A stretch of DNA of 64,000 nt from Pseudocitrobacter faecalis. GTDB taxonomy: Bacteria > Pseudomonadota > Gammaproteobacteria > Enterobacterales > Enterobacteriaceae. This document shows, one piece after another, positions 52,801-57,279 of the stretch. The notes below the pieces were generated by a model. It saw only the letters and a program-made list of their open reading frames with translations. It was not told where the DNA came from and did no database searches. The stretch covers positions 62,001 to 126,000 of the forward strand of contig QNRL01000008.1 of assembly GCA_003315335.1 (NCBI GenBank), in the 5' to 3' direction. The translations under genes were made by a program, and so were the position numbers. Position 1 is the first letter of the stretch. Every line of letters starts with the position of its first letter.

Positions 52801-55800
52801 AGCCTGACCAGCGACAGCGGGTTAGTCGGCAACGACTTTATTACCAACGTTGGCAATGTGGTGCTGAACGGTAAACTCGGCGCGGCACTGGGCCTCGGTG
52901 ATAAAGCGCAAATCAGCCTTGATGGCGGCGTAAGCTGGATTGATCTGGTCGTCAATGGCACCCAGTGGAGTTATGCCGATGGCCGCACGCTTGAAGACGG
53001 TACGCATAACTATCAGGTGCGCGTCGTCGATCAGGCGGGCAACGTCGGTGCTACCGACAGCCAGAACGTGGTACTTGATCGCGTCGCGCCGGACGCCAGC
53101 CAGAGCATCATTATCGACCGCATTTCAAGCGATACAGGGATTGCTGACGATGACTTTATTACGTCCAGCCAGACCTACTCGCTGGAAGGACGACTGGGCG
53201 CAGGGCTGAAGGCGGGCGAACATCTGCAAATTCGTATCAACGGCGGCGCGTGGATCGAGCTTGAAGTGAATGGCACCGACTGGATCTACGCCAACGACGC
53301 GAAGCTGAATGATGGTACGTACGCCTACCAGCTCCGTGTGATTGACGATGCGGGCAACGTCGGCCAGACCGCCAGCAAAACCGTCACGGTCGACACGGTA
53401 CGCCCGGATATGACGAACCTGGTCACCATCACGCATATCTCGGAAGACAGCGGTCTGAGCGACAGCGACTTTATCACTAACGATAAAACGCTGACGATCC
53501 ACGGTTCGCTGGTGAGCACGCTCCAGCCGGGTGAATACGTACAGATCAGCATGGACGGCGGCGTGACCTGGGTGAATACCGTCACTATCGGCACCTCCTG
53601 GTACTACAACGACACCCAGGTTCTGGACGATGGCAAGCACGACTATTGGGTGCGCGTGGTCGATGCGGCGGGCAACGTCGGGGCGACGGACAGCGCGACG
53701 GTCACCATCGACACGGTCAAACCGGACGATGCGAAAACCATCACGGTGGACAGCATTTCGGATGATACCGGGTACAGCGATAGTGACTTCCTGACCAATG
53801 ACACCTCTATCACCCTGTACGGTACGCTGGGGGCGGAACTGAGCGCAGATGAACGCGCCCAGATAAGCCTCGACGGTGGTAAAACCTGGATTGATGTGGT
53901 GGTCAACGGCACGAACTGGCGCTATATCGACACACGCGTGCTGGATGACGGTGAAAACCTGTATCAGCTGCGCGTTGTCGATAACGCCGGAAACGTTGGG
54001 CAGACGACACAGCAGATTGTCACGGTGGATACCAATGCACCGGGCGGCGTCACCAAAGTGGTGGGCTACACCGATAATACCGGGTCGGATACCGGAAACT
54101 TCGGCGCCAATACCGTCACTGATGAACGCTTACCGGTACTGCGCGGCACGCTACTTGAAGCGCTGAAAACGGGCGAGTTTGTCCGGGTTTATGACAGCAA
54201 CGGCGACTATCTGGGCCGCGCCAGCGTGACCGGTACGGAGTGGACGTTTGCGCTGACGGAACCGCTGCGCGATGGTCAGACCTACGGTTATCAGGCAGCG
54301 GTTGTTGACGCCGCAGGTAACGAGGGCACGCTCTCTGACGTGATGAACTTTACGGTTGAGCTGCCAATCACCATCAACACCCAGGATACGCTGGATTCGA
54401 CGCCGATTATCAGCGGTACGTTGAACTTTAACCGCTATGCGGATGAGTATCTGGAAGTGACGATTGCCGGTACAACCTATAGCTCACGCACGGGCGATGT
54501 GGTTATTGAACCGAACAAAAACAGTTGGTATGTGCAGTTGCAGGATTCCCATGCGCTGAATGTCGATACCTATGACGTCACCGCCGTGCTGTTCAACAAA
54601 GATGGTCAGGAGATCAGCCGGGATAAAACCGGCAGTGAACTGACCGTTTCGGCGGCACCGGTGATCAGCTTTAGTTCTACGGCGGCCACCAGCAGTGACA
54701 GCGGTACAGCGATGACCATTGGTGAGGACGGAACCTGGCGCATTCTGAGCAACTCCACCATCTTTACGCAGAATGGCACCACGTCTTCGACGCTGGGATC
54801 GTTTAACTCCGTGTCGCTCAACGGAACCGACCGCCAGCAATCGTCGTCGTTTATCGACTTTGACCGCGACGGCCTGATGGACTTGTTAGGATCGGATACG
54901 GAATACGCTAACGGGCAACAGTCGTTTAAGTACAACAGCGACGGCACGTACACCACGTTCCAGGTGGGATCTTACGGGGTTAACGGACAAACCAACGACG
55001 GTAACGCCAACACCTACTCATGGTGGGCAGGCATTGTGGGTATCGACTTTGATGGCGATGGCTTCGTTGATGTTGCCTATGGTGATGGAACGCCTAATGA
55101 CTCCGAAGCGCGGGGGGGTTATGACTCTCAGTTGGTCATGAACACCGACGGAACCATTCTTGGGTTCGATAAGACGGGGGCTTATGTTTACTCACCGACG
55201 ACCCAGGACGGCGTCGCCTCGACCAACAACAACAACGCTCAGCCTAGCCGTGAACTGTCGGGTGTTGACCTGAACAACGATGGGTATGTGGATCTGGCTT
55301 ATCACGGTACGGGCGGCAGCAACGTTACATCGAAAGGTGGTTCGAGCTCGTCGGACAAACGTTTGGTGATTGTCAGCAACGGCGTGAATGATGCCGGCAA
55401 TATGACGCTGACGAATACGCAGGTCGTTACCGATGTGTTCTATGGTAATACCGGCACGACGGCTAACCGCTTTACCACCATGATGTGGGCAGATTTGAAC
55501 GGCGATGGTTTTATGGATCTGTTCATTGGCGGACTGGGTGGACAAGGTGGAAGCTATGGTGCCAACAGCGCAATCTACTACAACGATGGTAAAGGAAACT
55601 TAACCCTTGCCTCCAATGGTGTTGGGGCGGGTTACAGCGTGCAAAACTTCGGCGATGAGATCAGCAGCATGACCTCTATCGCCGTGGACTGGAACGGTGA
55701 CGGCAAGATGGATGTCATCGAAATTGCCGGAGAAAGGGGCAATACCAGTCTGGGGAATGCGAACAACATCGTTGCGCTATGGACTAACCAGGGAACGAAC

Positions 55801-57105
55801 GTGAACACCGGACAGGTAAACTGGAGTATGCCGCAGACGCTGCTGCAGAACGCCAACCTGAGCGGAACCTACGTGAGCACCGGCGGCCTGGCGATTGACC
55901 TCGACTATGACGGCGACCGCGACCTGGTGGTATTCAGGGCGCAGGGTGGCGCAACCGCCTACGTCGAAAACAAGAGCGTCATCAAAGACGGCACCAGCAT
56001 GATCCTGCGTCTCACCGACGCCAACGGCATCAACATCTTCTACGGCAACACGGTGCTGTTGATTGATGAAGCCACAGGCAAAGTGGTCAGCTCGCAAATC
56101 ATCAACCCGCAGGGTGGCGTCAACATGAACGACTCGACGGCGCTGGTCTACTTCTACGGGCTGGATGCCAGCAAGTCGTACAGCGCGGTGTTGTTGGCGA
56201 ACGGCCAGCACTACGGCGGTGTCGAGAACTTTGCCTTTGATGACTCCGGCGCGCTGACAACGGTTGCAAATGTCAATAGTACGTGGTCTGGCCTGAAAGC
56301 GGTGGAGAAAAACCACGCTTACGTCCTGACGGCTGAAAGCGGAGATAAAGCCGCCGATAGCGCGCTGGCTGCCAGTGATGGCAGTAACACCACGGGCATT
56401 ATGGGGACGGGCTATAACGACACCCTGTATGCCACGGCGGGCACGCACGTATACAACGGTGCGGGCGGCAGTGTGGTGGTCTCCGATGAAAACGTCTGGA
56501 GTTCGACGGGCGGCATGGACATCGTGGACTACAAACTGGCGGGCGATACGGCGCTGAAGATTGACCTGAGTAATGCCAACGCGCAGGAAACGGGCTTTGG
56601 CAAAGCGACCTTCGTCAATATTGAAGGCGTGGCGGGCGGCGGCGGCAACGATGTGTTTACCGGTAGCACCGGCGACAACATCTTCGAAGGCCGCGGCGGT
56701 AACGACACCTTCAACATCGGCAATGGCGGCCAGGATACGCTGCTCTACAAACTGCTCAACGGGGCTGACGCGACCGGCGGCAACGGCAGCGATGTGGTGA
56801 AAGGCTTCACCCTCGGCACCTGGGAAGGGACGGCAGACTCGGATCGTATCGATCTCAGCGATCTGCTTCAGGGCAGCGGCTACACCGCCAATGAAAGCGC
56901 GCACTACATCAACGGCATTGCGCAGATGGACGATCCGAACAGCGAATTGTTGAGCTACCTGAAGGTCACCACGGAAGGCAGCAACACGTTGATTCAGGTT
57001 GACCTGAGCGGGCAGGGCGGCGATTTCACCACCCTGGTGACGCTGAACGGTGTTCAAACCGACCTCGCGACATTACTGGCAAACCATCAGTTAATCGTAG
57101 GCTAA
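31828..57105 (+). CDS. Giant type I-secreted adhesin (BapA/SiiE-like), 8425 residues
   Basis: A single unbroken frame of 25,278 bp. GTG 31828 is chosen because AAGGAG lies six bases upstream; the frame is open to 31747. Domains: BapA-prefix-like region (1-125, starting MSKTINIIARKTASKTVLNS); Gly-rich hydrophobic segment WGWIAGGVLVGGGIGALLA (134-152); one Ig-like domain (about 170-272); 67 Ig-like domains of ~100 residues (273-6984), most with a DDxxN or DNxxN and ExG pattern and ending TDxAGN...VDTxAP; five Asp-rich Ig-like domains (to about 7511); a beta-rich domain (to 7610); six DxDxDGxxD propeller loops (about 7673-8030); an UnbV-like domain (about 8053-8180); and an RTX-like C-terminus (GGGGNDVFTGSTGDN, GGNDTFNIGNGG) with the type I export signal. 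The C-terminus leaves the cell first, so the propeller should be distal. It is longer than SiiE (about 5560) and BapA (about 3820). Only six cysteines are present. Adhesion or biofilm is the inferred role. Confidence 0.93.
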   Translation: MSKTINIIARKTASKTVLNSEGNLSILLTEPSVVQIQGAPANVERYVRQGQDLLIYMKDGSVIRCSNYFSAFGEEDGKQSELVFMDDNQQLTHITFAETGESLGMGQVALTPQATPIASIEPFIEQNALDNLPWGWIAGGVLVGGGIGALLANDDGGGSHTTVIDNTRPVETAKPSFVVSDDQGDKQGVLSSNALTDDTTPTFSGTGQPGSTIQIKDASGNTVASAMVSSDGTWKVTLPTQDAGSHTWSVVQIDGSKTTDGGKITLEVVTAKASITADTVSGDNVVNATEAASAVIVSGQSKELAAGTTLTVTLNGKTYTTEVGANGSWQVSVPAADIGKLAQGTHQVKVTGTDSTGNIITGEQTLMVDTQAPNTTINKLTDDNVLNSGELATAQSLSGTTDAEEGQTVTVNIGGKSWTTTVQAGGKWQISIDADALATLPQGPNAITVTVSDKAGNETTTTGSVTISSIGPALTVDSLTADNVLNAQEQSEVQILSGTTDAAPGSKVEVTINGTTIIGAISSDGKWSAPLTPALISQLEQGQHTAQITITDAAGNVSSGEHTFTMAAEAPVIQIDEINGAQTLNADSVSQPLTISGTTNLAVGTELTVTLNGQVYQSTVESAQGGGNCWSVIVPVEDLVSLDNTTYAVTVAGANAIGNAVENSGKLVVDTLSPVVTLNTVAGDNLLGVDDVAQSQFITGSVSYAKPGDTVAVSLNGILLGNAVVKSDLSWEREVTSAQLQALGDTEVNITATVTNFSGNSATTHGAFVISANLPGLGVDIVSGDDIINAIELNQSLTISGTSSHIQAGTTVQLEINGQAFTAQIGPGGRWQTGISSDQLKTLVEGQDSLTITVSANDGFNEATGSHGVTVDLNPVAVSINPVTGDDMINAAEKGAGITLEGLTQNVEAGQTVVIRIGGATLTATVEGDGSWHCDVPASVLSNLADGAADIQVSVTNTSGNTASSGRQVTVDTQPPSVSINALTDDNILNAAEATHTAGQILSGITSAEPGQTVTVRLNGKSYPAEVADDGTWRLTVPKADLTALGQGAQSVTVTVQDRAGNSSTTSQDILVDTLAPTVIIDTFTADNVINQGEHQLAQVISGSSTGGIAGDSVTVTLYYGTGSDAQTETFTTVLDAAGRWSIGVAADKIQALAAGEAKITASITDKAGNTGESENVFTVSLAAPEIAINHGVASDDVINAIEKGQSLEVSGSSNQPGRQITLILNGREYQTTADAQGDWSVTITPADLAALGEAQYTLSASVTDSAGNSASTSHNVVVDTAAPQVVITGLDGNDSVISLDEVNTGQILTGYVVNAEAGSTVTVTVGGISKDAIVNGAGEWNIELTKDELTALGDGELNFTAEVTNVHGNRGTGEYQAEIDATLPGIRIDTVAGDDVVNLIEQGAPVVISGTVSGANTGAAVLVSVNGKDYSTTLHADGTWSVTVAATDVARWPKDALKIDASVDDHAGNTGSWQHTIDVDLDTVAISIENVTADNVINATEQGQPLVLKGTTSGVEAGQTVTILFGGHQYTTTVDENNGWSYTLSPSDLASLREGDATVQVSVSNQNGNQAHSAQDYEVDLSAPTIVVDAVTGDNVINAAEATAGFTIQGQSNAEMGQKGQVTWNGKAYEVVVQADGSWSAQIDAADAAQVPQGPQQVVVTLTDKAGNSTTTTQTLLVDTQAPVVTIDKVGGSDNTLNSTEHRQSQIISGSVTDAAAGDIVTVAVGSWSITTVLDAAGRWSVGMPADSVLDLKEGKQTILVTVKDSAGNIGTGSHDFNVALAAPEIAINAVDNNGVINAQMRGEGITLTGTSNQKGVEVTLTLNGKNYTATTDADSGVWQVALSPADLALLGEAGYTLVASVTDAVGNSASASQAILVDTASPVLQIDGLQNNSDDVINIDELATAQTLTGSTQNVEAGKTVTITIGGQDYEARVEANGTWELELPKAMLEALGDGRLTATASVTNEHGNSTQSQYQFTIDIDKPGIRIDTVSGDDVINILEHQQDLLISGTAQGAEAGADVIVTINGVSHTTTLHADGSWSVNIGSQEVAGWSGSEVVIGASVANINGNQSAIEHKVELDLSAAAITIDPITADDVLNLTERGEPLTLGGAVVGIEDGQYVTVTFAGHRYDVEVAGGRWTLEVAAVDMGSLKEGEASIRVSTSNINGNSASAERQFVVDATPPTISINTVETDNQVNALEAGAGFDISGTTNAEAGQKVIVKWLDDTYTADVTSDGTWRVHIDGLQDVTTLAQGMQTVAVSVQDKAGNTSSQTHSVNVDTLVPELTLTPVTGDNKLNATELKQAQIISGSCLNAEPGSLVTVTFNNKSYTTVLDDNGNWQLGVPPAGNLLAGEYPLVVTVTDSAGNIDTLTSSVEVVLDLPLIAINQVAADDVVNDAEKAAGITITGTSNQSDRDILVTLNGRDYTVKADGDGNWQVTVPPADLAALGEANYTITASVTDETGNHQSTSRPITVDTASPQVTITRLADDDVINLEESGQDQFISGTAKNAEVGSNVVVTLGGQTFETTVETGGVWTVTIPKDTFSAFGDGPLTATATVTNGRGNSGSAEYELSVDTGVPGLRIDTVAGDDVINILEAQGDITISGTSTGVAKGHDVTVTITGMRDGVVETTTYTTQVNGDGRWSVIVPETDVSRWQNGELSIVASAQNMSGNAGSSFGHLAQVDLNAVAVSIDPVTTDNVINAEERANGITLTGSTSGIEVGQSVTVTFAGHEYQARVEDDGSWHVDLSTEDLASLRDGSASVQVSVSSVNGNQADAGRQYEVEVTPPALSVSSVAGDNVINLAEAQGGFVVSGFSGAEQGQTVQVEWNGEWFSGTVADNGAWSITLPAAQSALPQGSFELNLKVSDLAGNETRITTDVNVDTLPPVITVDNIAGDNILNASEHGQAQIISGTCSDAEAGAIITVSIGGKNYTTALNSDNKWSIGLPASAVSALNEGSNPLVVTVSDKAGNAGRLESTVTVNTAQPEININPVASDDTINLNEKGQDLAITGTSNQPNQTITVTLNGAIYTAVANADGDWSVTVPPSALSGLGEASYTVTASVTDTLGNHKTVSHDVLVDTTLPLLTIDTIAGDNVINDDEIKTEQTISGRVVNAEAGQKVYIDIGLSEPLEAIVQANGTWSVNVSAEVLQSIGYGDLTVKAWVENQNGNRGDASREILLDVSYPSIRVDTVAGDDVINAIELGNSLVLSGTSTGLDNLKGLTIVINGVNYDAALDTQGNWQLLFSPQTMQTWPEGPLVIAVSGTNASGNVQNIAHTVEVDTQAVAVSVNTLFGDDRLNAVEQGAEQTLTGETRGVENGRDVIITLNGKQYTATVNNGAWSLTLSGSDLGALRDGQTTVQVSVSNAHGNTASAERQFVVDTESPMLTLNTVAGDNIINSVEATAGVTLSGTTNAEVGQTVTVSVGNQTLGTALVLAGGIWSMVVDASTLAQGSHDLTIAVTDKAGNSTSLEHSVLIDTIVPTITLDSLTADNVLNATEAGQAQVISGSSTGAAAGDKVVVTLGDHTYSTIVDGSGRWSVGVKASDLAALDDGEHVIEVTITDAAGNVGTDAFPFAVDTTAPVLTIAEIAGNDLLSSDERGTDLTVTGTSDILTAGVQVTVRLNGKTYYGVTEANGNWSAIVPKEDLPALVDNHQYDVSVSATDAAGNTGSASRQLDIQVKLPHITIDAIADDDVVNNTEAQDGITLTGSTDVAVTAVTVTIGGQTFTGDQVVLTDGGTRWSLSLDADTLSGLGDGALTVNVTATDANNNQGAAEREMTIDASLPGIRFDTVAGDDIINAAELHQSLLVSGTSEHIAYGTPFTLVLRDNDGNTIISVNVSIDNDGRWITQIPKEYVEQLIDGSATLTASGENLSGNTISVSHDVDVVTAGPAIAIDAFSNDNIINASEAATEQVLSGTSVGTAAGNPVVVYVGGQRLDTTIKADGTWEVTVTNAMFAAIKDGSVAVEASVTNSQGNSASASGTFVLDTTPPTLSVNPLTDDNVVNASEAQVTQILSGYTNAGEGQTVTVKVGNETLLADVNAEGTWQVSVPASVFDGISNGSVSFAVSVSDVAGNSTTQNSVVNVDTVIPQVTVNPLTGDNIINATEKGQALVIDGGSTDSAPGDTVIVTVNNVEYHTVVDSNGEWRVGIPASEMAKLSEGDNNFTVVIADRAGNEQTVTHDFTVNTGKPQLDIDTLAEDGVLNATEKGQPLTISGTSDLPADTEVLVTLAGLSYIAKTDATGKWSVEVSAADLATLGEANYTVSASAVAGDGNNVTTTEPLLVDTKAPVVTVSIIAADDIINSTEAQGSVLIGGSVTGAVSGDRVVVTLSGLAAKTATVDAAGNWSVSLTPADMAMLGDGPLTADVAITNAHGNVGSGSRDFTLDTGVPGIRIDALTGDNVLNIAELALDVWVTGMTYGVEPGATVTVTIGSDIRQTTVNPDGSWAFSVPQSVAGGWTGEITVEASVENSAGNVAVIRQDVQIDNAPVSVAMDVITADNVLNAAEKAGEVVLSGTTSGIEDGQVVTLTVGNKQFTATVNNNTWSTTVPAGSLAALRDGEVTVQLSVSTVSGNKATNSHTFEVDTHAPVLAIDPVTADNILNSTELSQPLTLTGTSDAIGQTLTLTLNGKTHDAVVGSDGRWSLNVSAADLVDLNDGLNDIKLVITDAANNRTETTHSVLVDTVAPTPTINTVAGDDKINITELGQALVISGGTTNGTTGDKVSVVLNGKTYTTQLDANGNWSVGVPAADMAVLESIGYDIKVTVTDSAGNSQSLEHTIDVDTGIPTLRFDTLSTDGVLNAIEQMQPLAVSGISSLAEGTVVTVTLNGVNYQTQTEAGGGWSVSVPADALAKLGEADYTLTASAAGSSGNSVTDTTTLLVDTRAPTITILPVSDDDIIGMTEMNGVVTINGTVSGAAENDVVTVIIAGQSHTTNVKSDGTWTVALGAGELSALGSGPLTITASVTNGHGNIGSGQHGITLDSTEPGIRIDSVTADNTLNLAERASELVISGTTTDVAMGSTVTVSVNNTLVGTAVTQADGSWLLQLTPDQMANWNGASITVNASVANVSGNDAAINESVALDLRETSVSINPVTADNVVNGAEKSGEIVLTGDTTNIDNGRTVTVTVNGKQFTGTVQDNAWSVTLDAGALNGLRDGDAVVQVSVSNASGNSASNSLNFVIDTTAPTIFIDAVTADNVLNGTEARGEVAVSGTTTAEVGQTVTVNIGGVEQTALVTAGGVWTALFAADALSHLAQGLTTVNVSVSDKAGNPASGNHTFLVDTQAPTVAVNDLTADNIINAAEKGQALVISGTTVDAKVGDMVVVEFNNKPYTTQVDASGTWRIGVTAEDMATLPNGSGELTVTITDSAGNSSSITKDYQVDLGVPTLTFDDIADDNVLNAIERGSDLVISGKSSGLAERATVTVELGGREYTAQTDNGGNWSLSVAPSDLALLGDAGYTVSASASSANGNPVSGSTQLQVDTRLPVVHIDLVAGDDVINVDEAGQNLTISGSVSGAAPGDSVQVIVAGKTHNTTVEANGLWSVTVDSTDVAGFGDGPLTIDASVQNAHGNTGSDSRDIAVNTGTPGIRFDTVAGDDVINSIEQGHALAVTGTSSGLAENAIVTLSDGQGESWTGSVNADGSWAVSVPQNVVAGWSAGTVQLSATAQNSAGTTTAMDHQVTVDIAPVAITIDTFTADNVLNAIERGEALTVSGSTRNVESGQTVTVMLAGKAWTAQVQDDGSWQFTVPTGSLNALRDGTANATASVTNQHGNSASAEWAFSVDASAPTLTIAAVTADNVLNKAEVEGAVTLSGTTSAEAGQSVTVLINGQSYGDPVTVNSDGSWSLTLASNALAGLPQGSASVTVSVTDKAGNSSTATQQLTVDTVAPTVTIDLISGDDIINAAEQNQALVVTGSSVGGMAGDRVSVEVDGKYYTTQLDAQGHWSVGIPAADMQALGAGQQHVNVSITDSAGNTGTGSRPIVVDNGQPWLSFDAIAVDNVLNAVEQGVNLTLNGTSDGLAADTWVTVTLNSKEYRTQIDASGNWTLEVTPADLAQISDGTYTVTANASSEAGNPASGSAQLVVDTRAPTVTINAITDDNVLNKDESALEVVVSGKVSGAAENDIVYVLLAGKTYEATVDASLNWQATIPANELSAIGDGALTIVASVTNAHGNLGTAQHDFMVDYNEPGIRFDVVAGDDVINLSEHNQSLVVKGSSEDLPVGAKVTLVIGAKSYSGVVAADGSWSVGIDAADVKQWNEGKLEMTVSASSAAGNKVEISHEVTVDLAPVSVSVNDVTDDNVLNALEMKQPLTLSGNTTGVEQGQTVTLTFGGKVYTTTVGADGAWSHTIPAAALSALRDGTAQLSVEVTNKVGNPASTSHEYQVDTTPPHITLNPITADNVINIAEAEAGVVVTGTTNAPVGTTVTLTLNGVDYSGSVLTDGTWQVDLSPDALATLATGQYTCTVTIADAAGNPGTLSQTVSVDIMAPTVSFDITAGDDIINLVEHGQALVVSGTTSGTVAGNQVTVTVGDYTVSTVVDANGKWSIGVPAQIVSALNNGTVNISATVTDSAGNATTQGKVVTVNTSNILLTMDTPAVDGVLNASEQGKTLTLTGSSSGLAEGSEVTITLNGKNYTATVTGDRWTTTIPKADLALLTDGQRYTISVSAEDSAGNIGQAGQSLLVDTTPPEIIIAPVSGDGLLNALEQGQALVINGSTTAEAGRTLTLTVNGKSYTATVNSDGSWQTTIPKADVALMGNGTIQVDAMVSDASGNLGSNSETFVVDTVAPVVSINVVAGDDLVNQPEQLVAQKVSGKAEGAAGQTITVELAGRTYTAKVAADESWEVTVPALDFVGLVDGKYTITATVKDAAGNTGSGTHDVTLSGEKPVIAINTVAKDDVINAAERGQSLTISGTTTAPQGQKVVVTLNNVTYETTVQAGGIWSVLVGTVALMALTDGNAYEIKASVTNTIGNSGESVHGISVDLTPPQMAISIDSLTSDSGLVGNDFITNVGNVVLNGKLGAALGLGDKAQISLDGGVSWIDLVVNGTQWSYADGRTLEDGTHNYQVRVVDQAGNVGATDSQNVVLDRVAPDASQSIIIDRISSDTGIADDDFITSSQTYSLEGRLGAGLKAGEHLQIRINGGAWIELEVNGTDWIYANDAKLNDGTYAYQLRVIDDAGNVGQTASKTVTVDTVRPDMTNLVTITHISEDSGLSDSDFITNDKTLTIHGSLVSTLQPGEYVQISMDGGVTWVNTVTIGTSWYYNDTQVLDDGKHDYWVRVVDAAGNVGATDSATVTIDTVKPDDAKTITVDSISDDTGYSDSDFLTNDTSITLYGTLGAELSADERAQISLDGGKTWIDVVVNGTNWRYIDTRVLDDGENLYQLRVVDNAGNVGQTTQQIVTVDTNAPGGVTKVVGYTDNTGSDTGNFGANTVTDERLPVLRGTLLEALKTGEFVRVYDSNGDYLGRASVTGTEWTFALTEPLRDGQTYGYQAAVVDAAGNEGTLSDVMNFTVELPITINTQDTLDSTPIISGTLNFNRYADEYLEVTIAGTTYSSRTGDVVIEPNKNSWYVQLQDSHALNVDTYDVTAVLFNKDGQEISRDKTGSELTVSAAPVISFSSTAATSSDSGTAMTIGEDGTWRILSNSTIFTQNGTTSSTLGSFNSVSLNGTDRQQSSSFIDFDRDGLMDLLGSDTEYANGQQSFKYNSDGTYTTFQVGSYGVNGQTNDGNANTYSWWAGIVGIDFDGDGFVDVAYGDGTPNDSEARGGYDSQLVMNTDGTILGFDKTGAYVYSPTTQDGVASTNNNNAQPSRELSGVDLNNDGYVDLAYHGTGGSNVTSKGGSSSSDKRLVIVSNGVNDAGNMTLTNTQVVTDVFYGNTGTTANRFTTMMWADLNGDGFMDLFIGGLGGQGGSYGANSAIYYNDGKGNLTLASNGVGAGYSVQNFGDEISSMTSIAVDWNGDGKMDVIEIAGERGNTSLGNANNIVALWTNQGTNVNTGQVNWSMPQTLLQNANLSGTYVSTGGLAIDLDYDGDRDLVVFRAQGGATAYVENKSVIKDGTSMILRLTDANGINIFYGNTVLLIDEATGKVVSSQIINPQGGVNMNDSTALVYFYGLDASKSYSAVLLANGQHYGGVENFAFDDSGALTTVANVNSTWSGLKAVEKNHAYVLTAESGDKAADSALAASDGSNTTGIMGTGYNDTLYATAGTHVYNGAGGSVVVSDENVWSSTGGMDIVDYKLAGDTALKIDLSNANAQETGFGKATFVNIEGVAGGGGNDVFTGSTGDNIFEGRGGNDTFNIGNGGQDTLLYKLLNGADATGGNGSDVVKGFTLGTWEGTADSDRIDLSDLLQGSGYTANESAHYINGIAQMDDPNSELLSYLKVTTEGSNTLIQVDLSGQGGDFTTLVTLNGVQTDLATLLANHQLIVG
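32644..52780 (+). repeat. 67 Ig-like domain repeats with a six-domain (~1.8 kb) super-period
   Basis: I counted 67 consecutive domains averaging 300 bp. Every sixth one opens with a PGIRIDTVAGDDVIN-type sequence; the P codons are at 34150 (variant PGLGVD), 35980, 37783, 39568, 41386, 43183, 44998, 46783, 48580 and 50386, that is steps of 1785-1830 bp, all multiples of three. The other five positions in each hexad also have their own signatures (see findings). Confidence 0.9.
54660..56370 (+). other. Region encoding a calcium-binding propeller plus UnbV-like domain
   Basis: Six loops of integrin-alpha/FG-GAP type occur in order: DFDRDGLMD (about 54855), DFDGDGFVD (55045), DLNNDGYVD (55267), DLNGDGFMD (55494), DWNGDGKMD (55687) and DLDYDGDRD (55897). 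The next stretch (MILRLTDANGINIFYGNTVL and on to YFYGLDASKSYS) resembles the ASPIC/UnbV domain that often follows FG-GAP repeats. Confidence 0.8.
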
Positions 57106-57114
57106 ACCCTTAAC

Positions 57115-57144
57115 AGACCCGTCCGCCGTGCGCGGCGGGTCTTT
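57115..57144 (+). terminator. Terminator/attenuator after the giant adhesin gene
   Basis: AGACCCG(T)CCGC pairs with GCGGCGGGTCT around a short loop, followed by TT. It lies between the adhesin and the exporter genes, so it probably reduces rather than abolishes exporter transcription. Confidence 0.7.
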
Positions 57145-57279
57145 GCAGTTCTTTAGCGGCAATGGAGAAATCCTGTCAGCCGTTTTCAAATCTTTACCGC
57201 GTGGCCGGGATAATGGTGAACGGTTTAACCGGACAAACCACTGGCTTATCCTGCCAGGCTGCCACAGGAAGTGATAATA

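Noticed and set aside
33841-57057. Many long minus-strand open frames opposite the giant adhesin (for example 49075-50991, 43237-44403, 55777-57057)
   Set aside because: They mirror the codon bias of the repetitive plus-strand gene, have no ribosome sites or recognisable domains and recur with the repeat period.
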